A DNA stretch of 35,814 nucleotides, from the NCBI GenBank assembly GCA_947623625.1, contig CANQHD010000008.1, forward strand, positions 1 to 35,814, in the 5' to 3' direction. This document shows, one piece after another, positions 24,531 through 33,216 of the stretch. The stretch comes from an uncultured Bacilli bacterium (GTDB lineage: Bacteria > Bacillota_I > Bacilli_A > RF39 > UBA660). Both the position numbers and the translations under genes were made by a program. A model generated the notes under the pieces. That model was not told the DNA's origin and made no database searches. It saw nothing but the letters and a program-made list of their open reading frames with translations. Numbering within the stretch: position 1 is the first letter of the stretch; each line of letters opens with the position of its first letter.

Positions 24531-26171
24531 TTATTCATAAAGCGCTGCTACATCATTTCCCCAAGCAGTAGCGGAATAAACTTTTTTATGTTTTTTGATT
24601 AATTTTTTTTCATTATACACATTATTATAAAATATATAAACCTTTTTATTCTCTTCCAAGTATTTTTTATAATCTTCTAAATCATTCAAAATTGTGATTC
24701 GCTCTTGTTCACATTTTTTCAAATGTAAATAATTATTTTCCAAAACGTTGAAGCCATAAGCTTCTCCATAGATGTAAATATGGTCTTCTTTTTCACTTGA
24801 GATCATGCTTTTTAAGACACTTCGAGCACTTACTCCATAATAGTCTAGTTCATATTCTTCTGAGATATCTTTGCGATTGACAAAAATATTATAATAAGCT
24901 GTATTATGAATTCCAGTAAGTCCAACTTTTACAACATAAAAGCAAAGGAAAAGCCCAACGATAATATAAACCCCTTTTTCAAATTTTTTAATTTGCAACA
25001 GTCGATATATTCCATAACTTGCAATTAAGATAAAGGATGCATATAAGAAGTAGAAATGTCTCCATCCATTATAGAGTTTAACATGGGTTGCAAAAGCCAC
25101 TAAAAGTGGAACGAGAAAACATAAAAGAATCATCCACATATAAAAGTTGAGCGTGTCTTTTTCTTTTTGTTTTTTAATTGTGGAATAAACAAGAAAAACA
25201 ATTCCTACTCCAAAGAAAAGCAATAAATATGGTGGCGTTGAAATCAGTATCATTTTAGGAAGATAATACCAAGGTAGCATCTGCCCTTTTGAGTAGTGAT
25301 AAGTTACTCCTTCAAATAAAATAGAACCATTCCATCTTGAAAACTTAGAGCTTTCACTCAAGCACCATTCTAAATAAGAAAACAAATCAAATTTTCCACT
25401 TCCCCAAATAGCTGGTGTAATAAGAGTAAAAATGAAAAACATGGATAAAATTGCGGTGAGGCCAACAAAGAAATTTTTTCGCGACCACTTTTTATGAAAC
25501 GTTAGATGAATGAGATAAAAAAGTCCAATCATTCCAAAAACAAATAGACCAATAATTTTAATATTTGTCGCAAATGCTGCAAAAATCCCAAGCAAAATAG
25601 CATCTTTATAATTCTTCTTTTCAATAAATCGGATTCCAAAGTAAATCATTCCAAAAACAAACGAGATTAAAACCATATCTTTATTATTATAAAGCCCATC
25701 TGCAAACATTCTCGGCGTAAAAAAATAACTCAGCGCACAAATAAACGCGACTAAATCATTTTTAAATAAATGTTTTAAAATGAAAAAGAGGAAAACAACA
25801 CCCATAAAAAACAACAAATATGTATAACTGTGCCATAAAATACTTAAAAGCTCTGCTGAGACCATCCCAATTGGTAAAAGTGGGGTAAAAAACAGATAAG
25901 GTGCTACTCCATGATCTTTTTCAACGCTATGAGAAATTCCATAAATATGCGTTTGATTATAATAATCTAGTAAATCATTCGGACCAAGTAACTCCACATA
26001 TTCACGAATATTCATTCTCAAAATATTTTGCTCAGTTAACTCATCTGAATAAAATCCAACGTCATAAATAGAAAGGCATCCCATTATAAAGATCAAAATA
26101 AATCCTAAAAGACAAATTTTTCGATCAAAAATGGAAAATTTTTTTAAAGTGTTCTGTGTTTTTGCTTTCAT
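24531..26171 (-). CDS. GT-C type (PMT/GT39-like) membrane glycosyltransferase
   Basis: A 546-aa polytopic protein with about 11 helices. An acidic motif in the first outer loop (DVGFYSDELTEQN) fits the catalytic Asp/Glu of GT-C enzymes, which take sugar from a polyprenyl-phosphate donor outside the membrane. The region SYFFTPRMFADGLYNNKDMVLISFVFGMIYFGIRFIEKKNYKDAILLGIFAAFATNIKIIG is typical of the GT39/GT83 superfamily. A soluble C-terminal domain of about 110 aa (YELDYYGVSARSVLKSMI...) follows. First gene of the GT-C, GT2, GtrA operon, with its own promoter. The acceptor is unknown: wall polymer, lipid or protein. Confidence 0.82.
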   Translation of the reverse strand: MKAKTQNTLKKFSIFDRKICLLGFILIFIMGCLSIYDVGFYSDELTEQNILRMNIREYVELLGPNDLLDYYNQTHIYGISHSVEKDHGVAPYLFFTPLLPIGMVSAELLSILWHSYTYLLFFMGVVFLFFILKHLFKNDLVAFICALSYFFTPRMFADGLYNNKDMVLISFVFGMIYFGIRFIEKKNYKDAILLGIFAAFATNIKIIGLFVFGMIGLFYLIHLTFHKKWSRKNFFVGLTAILSMFFIFTLITPAIWGSGKFDLFSYLEWCLSESSKFSRWNGSILFEGVTYHYSKGQMLPWYYLPKMILISTPPYLLLFFGVGIVFLVYSTIKKQKEKDTLNFYMWMILLCFLVPLLVAFATHVKLYNGWRHFYFLYASFILIASYGIYRLLQIKKFEKGVYIIVGLFLCFYVVKVGLTGIHNTAYYNIFVNRKDISEEYELDYYGVSARSVLKSMISSEKEDHIYIYGEAYGFNVLENNYLHLKKCEQERITILNDLEDYKKYLEENKKVYIFYNNVYNEKKLIKKHKKVYSATAWGNDVAALYE

Positions 26172-26196
26172 CTTTCTCCTCTTCTCTTTCGAATTT

Positions 26197-26226
26197 AGTA
26201 TAACATGTATCTGAAATTCTTGACAA
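26197..26226 (-). promoter_or_regulatory. predicted promoter of the GT-C-GT2-GtrA operon
   Basis: Minus strand TTGTCA (26226-26221), 18-nt spacer, TATACT (26202-26197), about 25 nt before the ATG. Confidence 0.55.
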
Positions 26227-26268
26227 GCTTATTCTTGCTTTATCTTGTGAGAATTCTACTTGAAAATC

Positions 26269-26297
26269 TTTACTAACTTTAGGGAAAATGCTAAAAT
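26269..26297 (+). promoter_or_regulatory. predicted promoter of the plus-strand GT2 gene
   Basis: TTTACT (26269-26274), 17-nt spacer, TAAAAT (26292-26297). The start of transcription, near 26304, lies after the ORF-track ATG at 26288, which supports the ATG at 26318. Confidence 0.55.
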
Positions 26298-26317
26298 TTA
26301 AGAAAGGGAGGATAAAG

Positions 26318-27271
26318 ATGAAAAAGAAAATAAGTGTCATTGTTCCTTGCTATAATGAAGAAAAAGCGCTTCCTTACTTCTATGATGAAATTACAAAAGT
26401 AAGTGAAAGCATGAAAGATGTAGACTTTGAATATTTATTGATTGATGATGGAAGCCAAGACAAAACTTTAGAAAAAATAAAATCTTTAGCAAAAAAAGAT
26501 AAGCGCGTTCGGTATGTGTCCTTCTCAAGAAACTTTGGAAAGGAAGCTGCAATGTATGCTGGATTAGAGTATTCAAGTGGAGATTATATTGTTTTTATGG
26601 ATGCTGATTTACAAGATCCTCCATCTCTTTTAAAAGAAATGTATCAAACCCTAGTAACAGAAGGCTATGACAGTATTGGAACTCGAAGAGTAACCAGAAA
26701 AGGAGAACCACCCATTCGAAGCTTTTTTGCTCGCTGCTTTTACAAACTCATTAATAAAATGTCCAATATTGAAATGGTCGATGGTGCAAGAGATTATCGG
26801 TTAATGACAAGACAAATGGCGAATGCAATTTTATCTTTGAAAGAATACAATCGTTATTCAAAGGGATTGTTTAGCTTTGTAGGATTTAAAACAAAATGGT
26901 TAGAATATGAAAATGTAAAAAGAGTCGCTGGAGAGACAAAATGGTCTTTTTGGAAACTATTTAAGTATGCGATCGAGGGAATTGTTGCTTTTACAACGCT
27001 TCCACTCTCCATTGCAGCCGTTCTTGGAATATTGATTTGTATTTTATCTTTTATTTATATTGTCTATATCGTCATTACAACCTTACTTTTTGGAAACCCT
27101 GTTTTAGGGTGGCCAAGCATGATTTGTATTCTATTATTTGTCAGCGGAATTCAACTTCTTTGTATGGGCATTATCGGTCAGTACCTTGCAAAAACTTATC
27201 TAGAGACTAAAAAAAGACCCATCTATATCGTATCAGAAACGGAAAAAGACGCAAAAACAAGACAAAACTAA
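26318..27271 (+). CDS. bactoprenol glucosyltransferase-like GT2 (GtrB/CsbB/YkcC family)
   Basis: A 317-aa GT2 enzyme that attaches a sugar to undecaprenyl phosphate. Motifs: ISVIVPCYNEEKALPYFYDEI, LLIDDGSQDKT, the donor and metal site VFMDADLQDPP, GARDYRLMTRQ and RYSKGLFSFVGFKTKWLEYENV, with two C-terminal helices (about 230-300). Start ATG 26318 has GGGAGG 6 nt upstream. It is divergent from the GT-C operon across a 146-nt shared promoter region, so it may serve as a second donor enzyme for the same system or work with another acceptor transferase. CsbB-type enzymes usually pair with a GtrA and a YfhO/GT-C protein. Confidence 0.9.
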   Translation: MKKKISVIVPCYNEEKALPYFYDEITKVSESMKDVDFEYLLIDDGSQDKTLEKIKSLAKKDKRVRYVSFSRNFGKEAAMYAGLEYSSGDYIVFMDADLQDPPSLLKEMYQTLVTEGYDSIGTRRVTRKGEPPIRSFFARCFYKLINKMSNIEMVDGARDYRLMTRQMANAILSLKEYNRYSKGLFSFVGFKTKWLEYENVKRVAGETKWSFWKLFKYAIEGIVAFTTLPLSIAAVLGILICILSFIYIVYIVITTLLFGNPVLGWPSMICILLFVSGIQLLCMGIIGQYLAKTYLETKKRPIYIVSETEKDAKTRQN

Positions 27272-27284
27272 TTGCCTTGTTTTT
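27253..27284 (+). terminator. terminator of the plus-strand GT2 gene
   Basis: AAAAACAAG and CTTGTTTTT separated by a 14-nt loop that contains the gene's TAA stop, with the T tract forming the right arm. Stem is A:T-rich and the loop long, so efficiency is uncertain. Confidence 0.45.
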
Positions 27285-27299
27285 TATATACTTTTAAAA

Positions 27300-28457
27300 T
27301 TAATCTTCAATATAGGAAAATCGTGTTTTTTCTTTCTTTTTCGGAGAATAAAACATCGAGAAAAATCGTTTTAAAATCTTCGCAAGACTCTGTCTTAAAA
27401 ACTCCACAAATGCACTGAAGAAAAAAAGACAAATTCCAAAGAAAAATACTTTTACAGTTGTGAGTAAAATACCATCTACTTCTACATGATATGGGTATAC
27501 TTTATAAAGATAAGGCTTCAAGTGATTACTCTCATGGAATAAATAAACACCAAACATCAATGTTGAAAAATAATTAATTGCTTTACTTTTAAAATGAAGT
27601 GTACTAAAAAATAAGAAATAACAGCAAGCCTCAATCACGGTGAAAATAAAATCATAACTTCCAGCATGTCTTTGTACTGCGAAGCCAATTTCAAATAATA
27701 AGCTCCCCATTCCACTTGAAATGTTCATGATAAAGACCCCTAAATACTGAACAGCTAAATTTATAAAGGCTATTGCACAAAATCCAAATAACATTAAATT
27801 TCGAAATTTTTTTTCAGTTAAATCTTTGAAATGATATGATTTTAGAAGCGGATATTTTCTCAAATAAGCTCCAACAAAATATAAGGTAACAAAATGAAGA
27901 AGAGAAAATCCTAACTGGTTATTAAAAAATTCTTGATTCGTTAAGTATGGTAAGCATGAATTAATAAAAAGAAGAACAATGAGTGTTCGCTTCATTTCTT
28001 TTTGAGTGCAAAAGGAAATATAGTGATTAAAAAAAGGACTCAATAGATAAAGCAAGATATAATAATGAATAAACCAGTGGTGTCCTGCAACAGGTAAAAT
28101 AAAGGTGGATTTTACAATTTCAAGTGCCGTTAATGTATGAAGTGAAAAGCAAAGAACAAGAACAACAGATAAAATTCGATAAAACCAAGAAGCCCAAATA
28201 AGGGACAATACTTTTTTAAAGTGAAATTGAGAGGTGGATTGAAAATAACCTGTCACCAAGATAAAAGAGTCCACATGAACGACAAAAAAAGTTCGAATAC
28301 CGCTAATGACTAAGTTTAAAGTATGATTTGCTGTATTTAAACCCACTCCATTTAACAAAACGTGCCAAATGACAATCATAAACATAGAAATAATTCTTAA
28401 TAATTCAAAGTTAGATTGTCTTGTGTTTTTTTCTTGAGTCATTTTTTTCATCTTCAT
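27300..28457 (-). CDS. acyltransferase family 3 membrane protein
   Basis: A 385-aa protein with about ten helices. The family start NFELLRIISMFMIVIWHVLL carries the conserved Arg and His of Acyltransferase_3 enzymes (OafA, WecH, NodX), which O-acetylate or succinylate surface glycans. Other features are FFVVHVDSFILVTGYFQS and HHWFIHYYILLYLLSPFFNHYI. Start ATG 28457 is preceded by GTGGGGAAG; the ORF-track start 45 nt earlier has no ribosome site. A long basic C-terminus (KRFFSMFYSPKKKEK) faces the cytosol. It is monocistronic, with its own promoter, between two glycan clusters. Acyl donor and target are unknown. Confidence 0.87.
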   Translation of the reverse strand: MKMKKMTQEKNTRQSNFELLRIISMFMIVIWHVLLNGVGLNTANHTLNLVISGIRTFFVVHVDSFILVTGYFQSTSQFHFKKVLSLIWASWFYRILSVVLVLCFSLHTLTALEIVKSTFILPVAGHHWFIHYYILLYLLSPFFNHYISFCTQKEMKRTLIVLLFINSCLPYLTNQEFFNNQLGFSLLHFVTLYFVGAYLRKYPLLKSYHFKDLTEKKFRNLMLFGFCAIAFINLAVQYLGVFIMNISSGMGSLLFEIGFAVQRHAGSYDFIFTVIEACCYFLFFSTLHFKSKAINYFSTLMFGVYLFHESNHLKPYLYKVYPYHVEVDGILLTTVKVFFFGICLFFFSAFVEFLRQSLAKILKRFFSMFYSPKKKEKTRFSYIED

Positions 28458-28482
28458 TGAACTTCCCCACCCTACGATTAAA

Positions 28483-28512
28483 AATATAACATATTTATAC
28501 AAATTTGTGCAA
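28483..28512 (-). promoter_or_regulatory. predicted promoter of the acyltransferase gene
   Basis: Minus strand TTGCAC (28512-28507), 18-nt spacer, TATATT (28488-28483). Confidence 0.5.
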
Positions 28513-28578
28513 TAAAATAATTTTTTCTCTCTTTCTTAGAATGTTCCAGCAAGCATTTATTTATGTATTAATGGAGCA

Positions 28579-28609
28579 AAAAATTGGCATCCATCCATTG
28601 CCAATTTTT
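28579..28609 (-). terminator. terminator of the polysaccharide operon
   Basis: Perfect 11-bp stem AAAAATTGGCA / TGCCAATTTTT with a 9-nt loop; on the minus strand six T end the structure before GCTCC. It lies 18 nt past the stop of the two-headed glycosyltransferase gene. Confidence 0.82.
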
Positions 28610-28626
28610 AAAAGAAAAGATGAAAA

Positions 28627-30798
28627 TTACTTTTTCTCATCATAAAGAGCAACAATTTCTTTTTCAATTTTTTCCCATTGTCTTTTCTTTGCAGTTTCTA
28701 CTCCATTTTTTATTAACTTTTGACGCAAATTTTCGTCCGTTCTCACCTGTTCTATTTTGGAAACTGCATCATCAATATTTCCTAATTCATAAAATAAGCA
28801 ATTTTCTTTATCTTTTAAATATTCTATATTGCCACCATTTGGAGCAACAACCACAATCCCTCCTGTTGCCATCATCTCAAGGGGTGGATAAGAAAAACTC
28901 TCTAACTTGCTCGATTTGATTAAAATATCAGCGTCTTGATAGACCTTACCAACATCTTTATAAGGCACTTTGTGCAAAAACTTATCAACATAATACCAGT
29001 TTTTAGGTTCCCCTTGATAAGATAAAAAGGAAATTTCATATTTTTCTTTATCTAATTTTTCAACAATTCTAAAACTTTCATCGACGTTTTTATAATAGTC
29101 ATCACTATTCCCTTCAACCAAAATCTTTATTTTTCCTTGAAACTTTCTTTCTTTATACGGGAATTGTTTTAAATCAATTCCATTAGGTGCATAAACTGCC
29201 TCTTTTTCAAAGCGTGTTTTAAGCCAGTCTTGACACCATTTAGAAATGGTTAAATAACGAACATTGGTGTCATCCTCATAAGTTGCATTCGCTTCAATTC
29301 GCATAAATTGCCCAAAGTCTGCAAAATCTGTTTCAAAGTTTTGAACTAAATAATAGCGATTTTTTACATTAGAGACACTTCTTACATAATAAAGAGTCGT
29401 CCAAAGTGTTGCAACTAAAGTATCAATGTGTCCTTTAAGTGCTAGATCTTTGTGCTTAATAACAGGAAAAGTTCCCCATTTACTATCAATATCATCATCA
29501 TTATTATCCATATTAATAACACACACATCGTATCCTTGCGCTTTTAAAATACTCATATGCTTAATAACAACATTCACACCCCCACTAATATTGGTTGTTG
29601 GAAGAACAAAGGCAATATTTCGTGGTAATTTACTTTGAATATACTTAGCAAGTGCATGCCCAGAATAAGTTGTCACGTAATCTCTCATAACTCTTTGATA
29701 AGCATTTTCTGCAACTTTTTTTCGATAGGATTCATCCTCAATTAATTGAGATAACACCTCTTCCCACTCTTTTTCACTCTGGCATAAAAATCCATCTTCT
29801 TGATGATGTATGACCTGATGAAATGCTCCTATATCACTTGCAACAGTAACAACATGACAAAGAGCAGCTTCCATCCATTTATTTTCTGATTTTGCTTCAT
29901 TAAAAATACTTTTTTCAAGAGGTGCCAAATTAATATCTAGTGTTGCAATGAGCTTAGGAAGTCTTTCCCACCCAATGAAATGTTCAAAAACAATTCGATT
30001 GCGATACTTTTCCAAACTCTTAGGAACCGTAATTTCTCCAACTAATTTTAATTCAACATTAGGGTATTTATCCAAAATTTTTGTAAGCACAGGGATTAAA
30101 AACTCAACATCCGGATTGTGTGTAATACTACCAGATAAATATCCTAAAACGATTTTATCATTTTCTTTTCTTTCTAAATAGGCTCTTTTGGATAATTCAA
30201 CCATTCTCTCACTAGCAACATTTCGGTTAATATAGACTTCTTTTGTATAGTTTTTTAACTCCTTTTGAAGTCTTTCTGTCGTCGTAATTGCATAATCACA
30301 TAACTTAAGTGTTTTCTGCATCCGGTTCACACCATCATCATAAACTGCTTTTTCTTCACCCTTTAAAGCTTGAACATAAGGAATCGTATCCGTATATTTT
30401 CGATCAATAACTAAATCATCAATATCAAAAAAGACAATCTTATTATTTTCCTTGGCTTTCTGAATGAATTCTTCAATATCATCTGTAATGGGACACCGAA
30501 AAAAAACAAAAGCACGATAATATTTAATATGTTTTAATTCTAGTTTTATTGTGCTAATGCGATGGGCGACGATTCCACTTGCTAATAACTGTTCAATTTG
30601 ATGATCCACCCGGTAACGTGTTGGGTGTGGAAGCGTACAACCATTGATAAACAAAACATCTCCATAAACCTCTTCTTTTGATTTTCTCTGAATTGTTCTT
30701 GTTTTAATATAATTAACGGATTTTCTTCCAAAAGATCCAATTCCATCTTCTCGAAGAGTACTCACAGAACGCTCAATAATTCTTCTAACTCTACTCAT
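28627..30798 (-). CDS. two-domain GT4 glycosyltransferase (rhamnan/surface polysaccharide type)
   Basis: A 723-aa cytosolic enzyme with two GT-B glycosyltransferase units. The first (about 45-385) carries CTLPHPTRYRVDHQIEQLLASG, IVFFDIDDLV, LGYLSGSITHNPDVEFL and NKWMEAALCHVVTVASDIGAF. The second (about 390-720) starts LPTTNISGGVNVVIKH, has YLVQNFETDFADFG as in WsaF-like rhamnosyltransferases, and the EX7E motif ESFSYPPLE. It probably extends or modifies a rhamnose-containing polymer; the specificity is inferred from relatives. It overlaps the upstream GT2 gene by 8 nt and is the last gene before the terminator. RgpF-like two-headed enzymes in streptococci are a functional parallel. Confidence 0.85.
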   Translation of the reverse strand: MSRVRRIIERSVSTLREDGIGSFGRKSVNYIKTRTIQRKSKEEVYGDVLFINGCTLPHPTRYRVDHQIEQLLASGIVAHRISTIKLELKHIKYYRAFVFFRCPITDDIEEFIQKAKENNKIVFFDIDDLVIDRKYTDTIPYVQALKGEEKAVYDDGVNRMQKTLKLCDYAITTTERLQKELKNYTKEVYINRNVASERMVELSKRAYLERKENDKIVLGYLSGSITHNPDVEFLIPVLTKILDKYPNVELKLVGEITVPKSLEKYRNRIVFEHFIGWERLPKLIATLDINLAPLEKSIFNEAKSENKWMEAALCHVVTVASDIGAFHQVIHHQEDGFLCQSEKEWEEVLSQLIEDESYRKKVAENAYQRVMRDYVTTYSGHALAKYIQSKLPRNIAFVLPTTNISGGVNVVIKHMSILKAQGYDVCVINMDNNDDDIDSKWGTFPVIKHKDLALKGHIDTLVATLWTTLYYVRSVSNVKNRYYLVQNFETDFADFGQFMRIEANATYEDDTNVRYLTISKWCQDWLKTRFEKEAVYAPNGIDLKQFPYKERKFQGKIKILVEGNSDDYYKNVDESFRIVEKLDKEKYEISFLSYQGEPKNWYYVDKFLHKVPYKDVGKVYQDADILIKSSKLESFSYPPLEMMATGGIVVVAPNGGNIEYLKDKENCLFYELGNIDDAVSKIEQVRTDENLRQKLIKNGVETAKKRQWEKIEKEIVALYDEKK

Positions 30799-31636
30799 CT
30801 ATTTTACCTCTCTTTCCACGGCGATAATCTCGATAGCCTTTATAAAAAAACTTCAATTTTGAAAATTTATTCTTTTCATAGAGTAAAATCGTTAAAATAT
30901 ATGTCTTATATTTGACTAAAGTCTGACAGAATTCTTTATCAACATCATAATACATATCTTTTATATATAAATAATTTCTACACTGATAATACCGCCGAAC
31001 TGCACTATGATTCGTCACTAAAAGTTGCTTTCCAAAAAAGTTATGATAAGAAATATCCCCCAATTGATGATCGATTTCCAACTCATTAAAACGAACTACG
31101 CGATAGTTATTTTTCCTTAAATTAAGACAATATTCAATATCCACGCCATCAATAAATAACCATTCTTTGAACCCATTTAATTTTTCATGAATTTTTAAGT
31201 TGACAAGATTTCCAGAGGTCATCACATCCAGTGGATAATCGATCTTTTCTTTTGGTTTTTCTATTTTTAGTTTTGTTTTATGCCACGGTGTGACGATTCC
31301 AACAGAAGAAGTATCGAGTTTCAATATCTCTTGCTTTAATGAGTTTAAAACACCTTTTTTAAAATGCGTGTCTTGATCCAGCGTTAACAGCCATAAGTAG
31401 CCTTCTTTTCGCGCTAGATCCGCTGCTTTATTTAAAGGAGCTGCAATACCTAAATTATCCCCATTAAATAAATAGACAATCTTTTTTGTTTTGGGTAATC
31501 TTTTTGAATTTTCAGACTTTGAGTTATCCATGACATACAAAATATCAATATCATCTATATATGAATCTATGTTTTTAATATCTTCATCTGTTGGTTCATA
31601 TAAAACAACAACACCTGCTACTTTTAATTTTTTCAT
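30791..31636 (-). CDS. GT2 glycosyltransferase, rhamnosyltransferase-like
   Basis: A 281-aa enzyme with the WbbL/RfbF-type pattern: VAGVVVLYEPTDEDIKNIDSYI, VMDNSKSENS, NGDNLGIAAPLNKAADLA, the catalytic WLLTLDQDTHF (DxD equivalent) and FKEWLFIDGVDIEYCLNLR, then EIDHQLGD. The fold and the DQDT motif fit dTDP-rhamnose transferases; the donor is inferred. The ATG overlaps the permease stop (TAATG), with GAGGA upstream, so it is coupled to the ABC exporter genes. The basic C-terminus (KGYRDYRRGKRGK) may bind the membrane. Confidence 0.88.
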   Translation of the reverse strand: MKKLKVAGVVVLYEPTDEDIKNIDSYIDDIDILYVMDNSKSENSKRLPKTKKIVYLFNGDNLGIAAPLNKAADLARKEGYLWLLTLDQDTHFKKGVLNSLKQEILKLDTSSVGIVTPWHKTKLKIEKPKEKIDYPLDVMTSGNLVNLKIHEKLNGFKEWLFIDGVDIEYCLNLRKNNYRVVRFNELEIDHQLGDISYHNFFGKQLLVTNHSAVRRYYQCRNYLYIKDMYYDVDKEFCQTLVKYKTYILTILLYEKNKFSKLKFFYKGYRDYRRGKRGKIDE

Positions 31637-32403
31637 TATAATTCCTCTGCAAATCCCTTTTCTAATTTTTTAAAGACTAAAATACCAATCCATAAAAGAA
31701 TAGATGAGAAAACAAAAACAAGAAGAAGTGCAATGAATTGGGGTGCCTTTTGATAAAAGAAAATATTTCGATAACTTTCAATGAGCGTAGACATTGGATT
31801 TAATCTTAGTATTTTCTGAATGTAAGTAGGAAACATATTCATTGAATATAAAACTGGAGTAGCATAAAAAAGCATAGATACAAAGAAGTTAATAATATAT
31901 TCAGAATCTCTTACGTAGACATTAATCGCACTTGTAATTAAAATAATTCCCAACTGCAATATAAATTGAATAATAATAATTAAGGGTAGATAGAGAAGAT
32001 TGAAGCTAAAACCTATTCCACTACAAACTAAGAAAATCAAAATGATAATACAGGAAATTAAAAAGTTAATCAATCCACTTGAGACGACAGAAAGAGGAAG
32101 AATTTCTCTTGGAAAGTAGACTTTTTTAATAATGCCACCATTAATTAAAATCGTAGAGGTTCCTTGGGATATTGTTGTAGTAAACCATGTCCATGGAAGA
32201 ATTCCAATAATAATAAATGTTGTGTAATGTTCTTGATTACCCCTTAATAAGAAAGGAAAGACAATGGCATAAACGAGTGTTGTCAAAAGGGGATTGACAA
32301 AAGACCATAGTACTCCTAAAAAGGAGCCCTTATATTTTCCTCTAATTTCTTTGCGAACATTACTTTTTAATAATTGTCGGTACTGATAAAGTTCTTTTAA
32401 CAT
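31636..32403 (-). CDS. ABC-2 polysaccharide export permease (Wzm/RgpC/TagG type)
   Basis: A 255-aa inner-membrane protein with six helices and the ABC-2 pattern: KSNVRKEIRGKYKGSFLGVLWSFVNPLL at the amphipathic N-terminus, FIIIGILPWTWFTTTISQGTSTILINGGIIKKVYFPREILPL, and YVRDSEYIINFFVSMLFYATPVLYS. It forms the channel that moves lipid-linked polysaccharide across the membrane. Start ATG 32403 has AAAGGTG 10 nt upstream; the ORF-track GTG overlaps the ATPase stop. It follows the ATPase gene with no gap and precedes the rhamnosyltransferase gene. Confidence 0.93.
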   Translation of the reverse strand: MLKELYQYRQLLKSNVRKEIRGKYKGSFLGVLWSFVNPLLTTLVYAIVFPFLLRGNQEHYTTFIIIGILPWTWFTTTISQGTSTILINGGIIKKVYFPREILPLSVVSSGLINFLISCIIILIFLVCSGIGFSFNLLYLPLIIIIQFILQLGIILITSAINVYVRDSEYIINFFVSMLFYATPVLYSMNMFPTYIQKILRLNPMSTLIESYRNIFFYQKAPQFIALLLVFVFSSILLWIGILVFKKLEKGFAEEL

Positions 32404-32404
32404 C

Positions 32405-33148
32405 TTAACCACACACCTTTAAATAATCTGCAATCACTTTGTCAACTTTTCCATCTTCTCTTATTTCTCCATCACTAAGCCAAATAGCTCGGTCACAGAG
32501 TTGTTTAATAGATTCTAGACTATGACTGACAATGATGATTGTTTTATCGCTTTCTTTTAATTCCTTTAATTTAGCGAAACACTTTTCTTGAAAATGTTGA
32601 TCCCCTACTGCTAAAATTTCATCAATTAGTAAAATCTCAGCATCCACATTAATCGCAATCGAAAAGGCAAGTCTCATATACATTCCAGATGAATAAGTAC
32701 GAACAGGAGCTTCAATAAATTCACCCAATTCTGAGAAGTCAATAATGTCTTGAACTCTCTCATCAATTTCTTTCGCAGTTAATCCAAAAATGGATGCATT
32801 AAAATAAATATTTTCACGTCCCGTAAAATCAGGATGGAACCCTGCACCTAACTCGAGTAAAGAAGTGAGTTTTCCTCGTGTTGTAATTTTTCCCTTTGTT
32901 GGATAAATAATTTTTGTCATTAACTTTAATAGGGTACTCTTTCCACTTCCATTTACCCCAATTAAAGAAACAGTCTCTCCCTTTTTTATCTTTAAATTAA
33001 TTCCTTTTAAAACTTGATGATAGCCTACTTTTGTCTGTTTCCAAAAAATCAGACGTTCTTTTAATGTAAAAGGCTTATCATAAACAAGTTTAAATTGCTT
33101 ATAAACATCTTCGACAACAATAGAATATGTGTCCTTTTCTTTTTTCAT
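32405..33148 (-). CDS. ABC polysaccharide export ATPase (Wzt/RgpD/TagH type)
   Basis: A 247-aa nucleotide-binding protein that powers the adjacent permease. Walker A GVNGSGKST, the family-specific TTRGKLTSLLELGAGFHPDFTGRENIYFN (the conserved gate helix region), ABC signature YSSGMYMRLAFS, Walker B ILLIDEILAVGD and H-loop IIIVSHSLESIKQL are all present. It ends soon after the core with VDKVIADYLKVCG, so it lacks the C-terminal carbohydrate-binding domain of the longer Wzt proteins. GGAGG precedes the ATG. Confidence 0.95.
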   Translation of the reverse strand: MKKEKDTYSIVVEDVYKQFKLVYDKPFTLKERLIFWKQTKVGYHQVLKGINLKIKKGETVSLIGVNGSGKSTLLKLMTKIIYPTKGKITTRGKLTSLLELGAGFHPDFTGRENIYFNASIFGLTAKEIDERVQDIIDFSELGEFIEAPVRTYSSGMYMRLAFSIAINVDAEILLIDEILAVGDQHFQEKCFAKLKELKESDKTIIIVSHSLESIKQLCDRAIWLSDGEIREDGKVDKVIADYLKVCG

Positions 33149-33216
33149 AATTCCTCCATTATTTTTATTATATCATAATATAATCATTTCCACATTTTTA
33201 TCGTATGGATCTAAAC

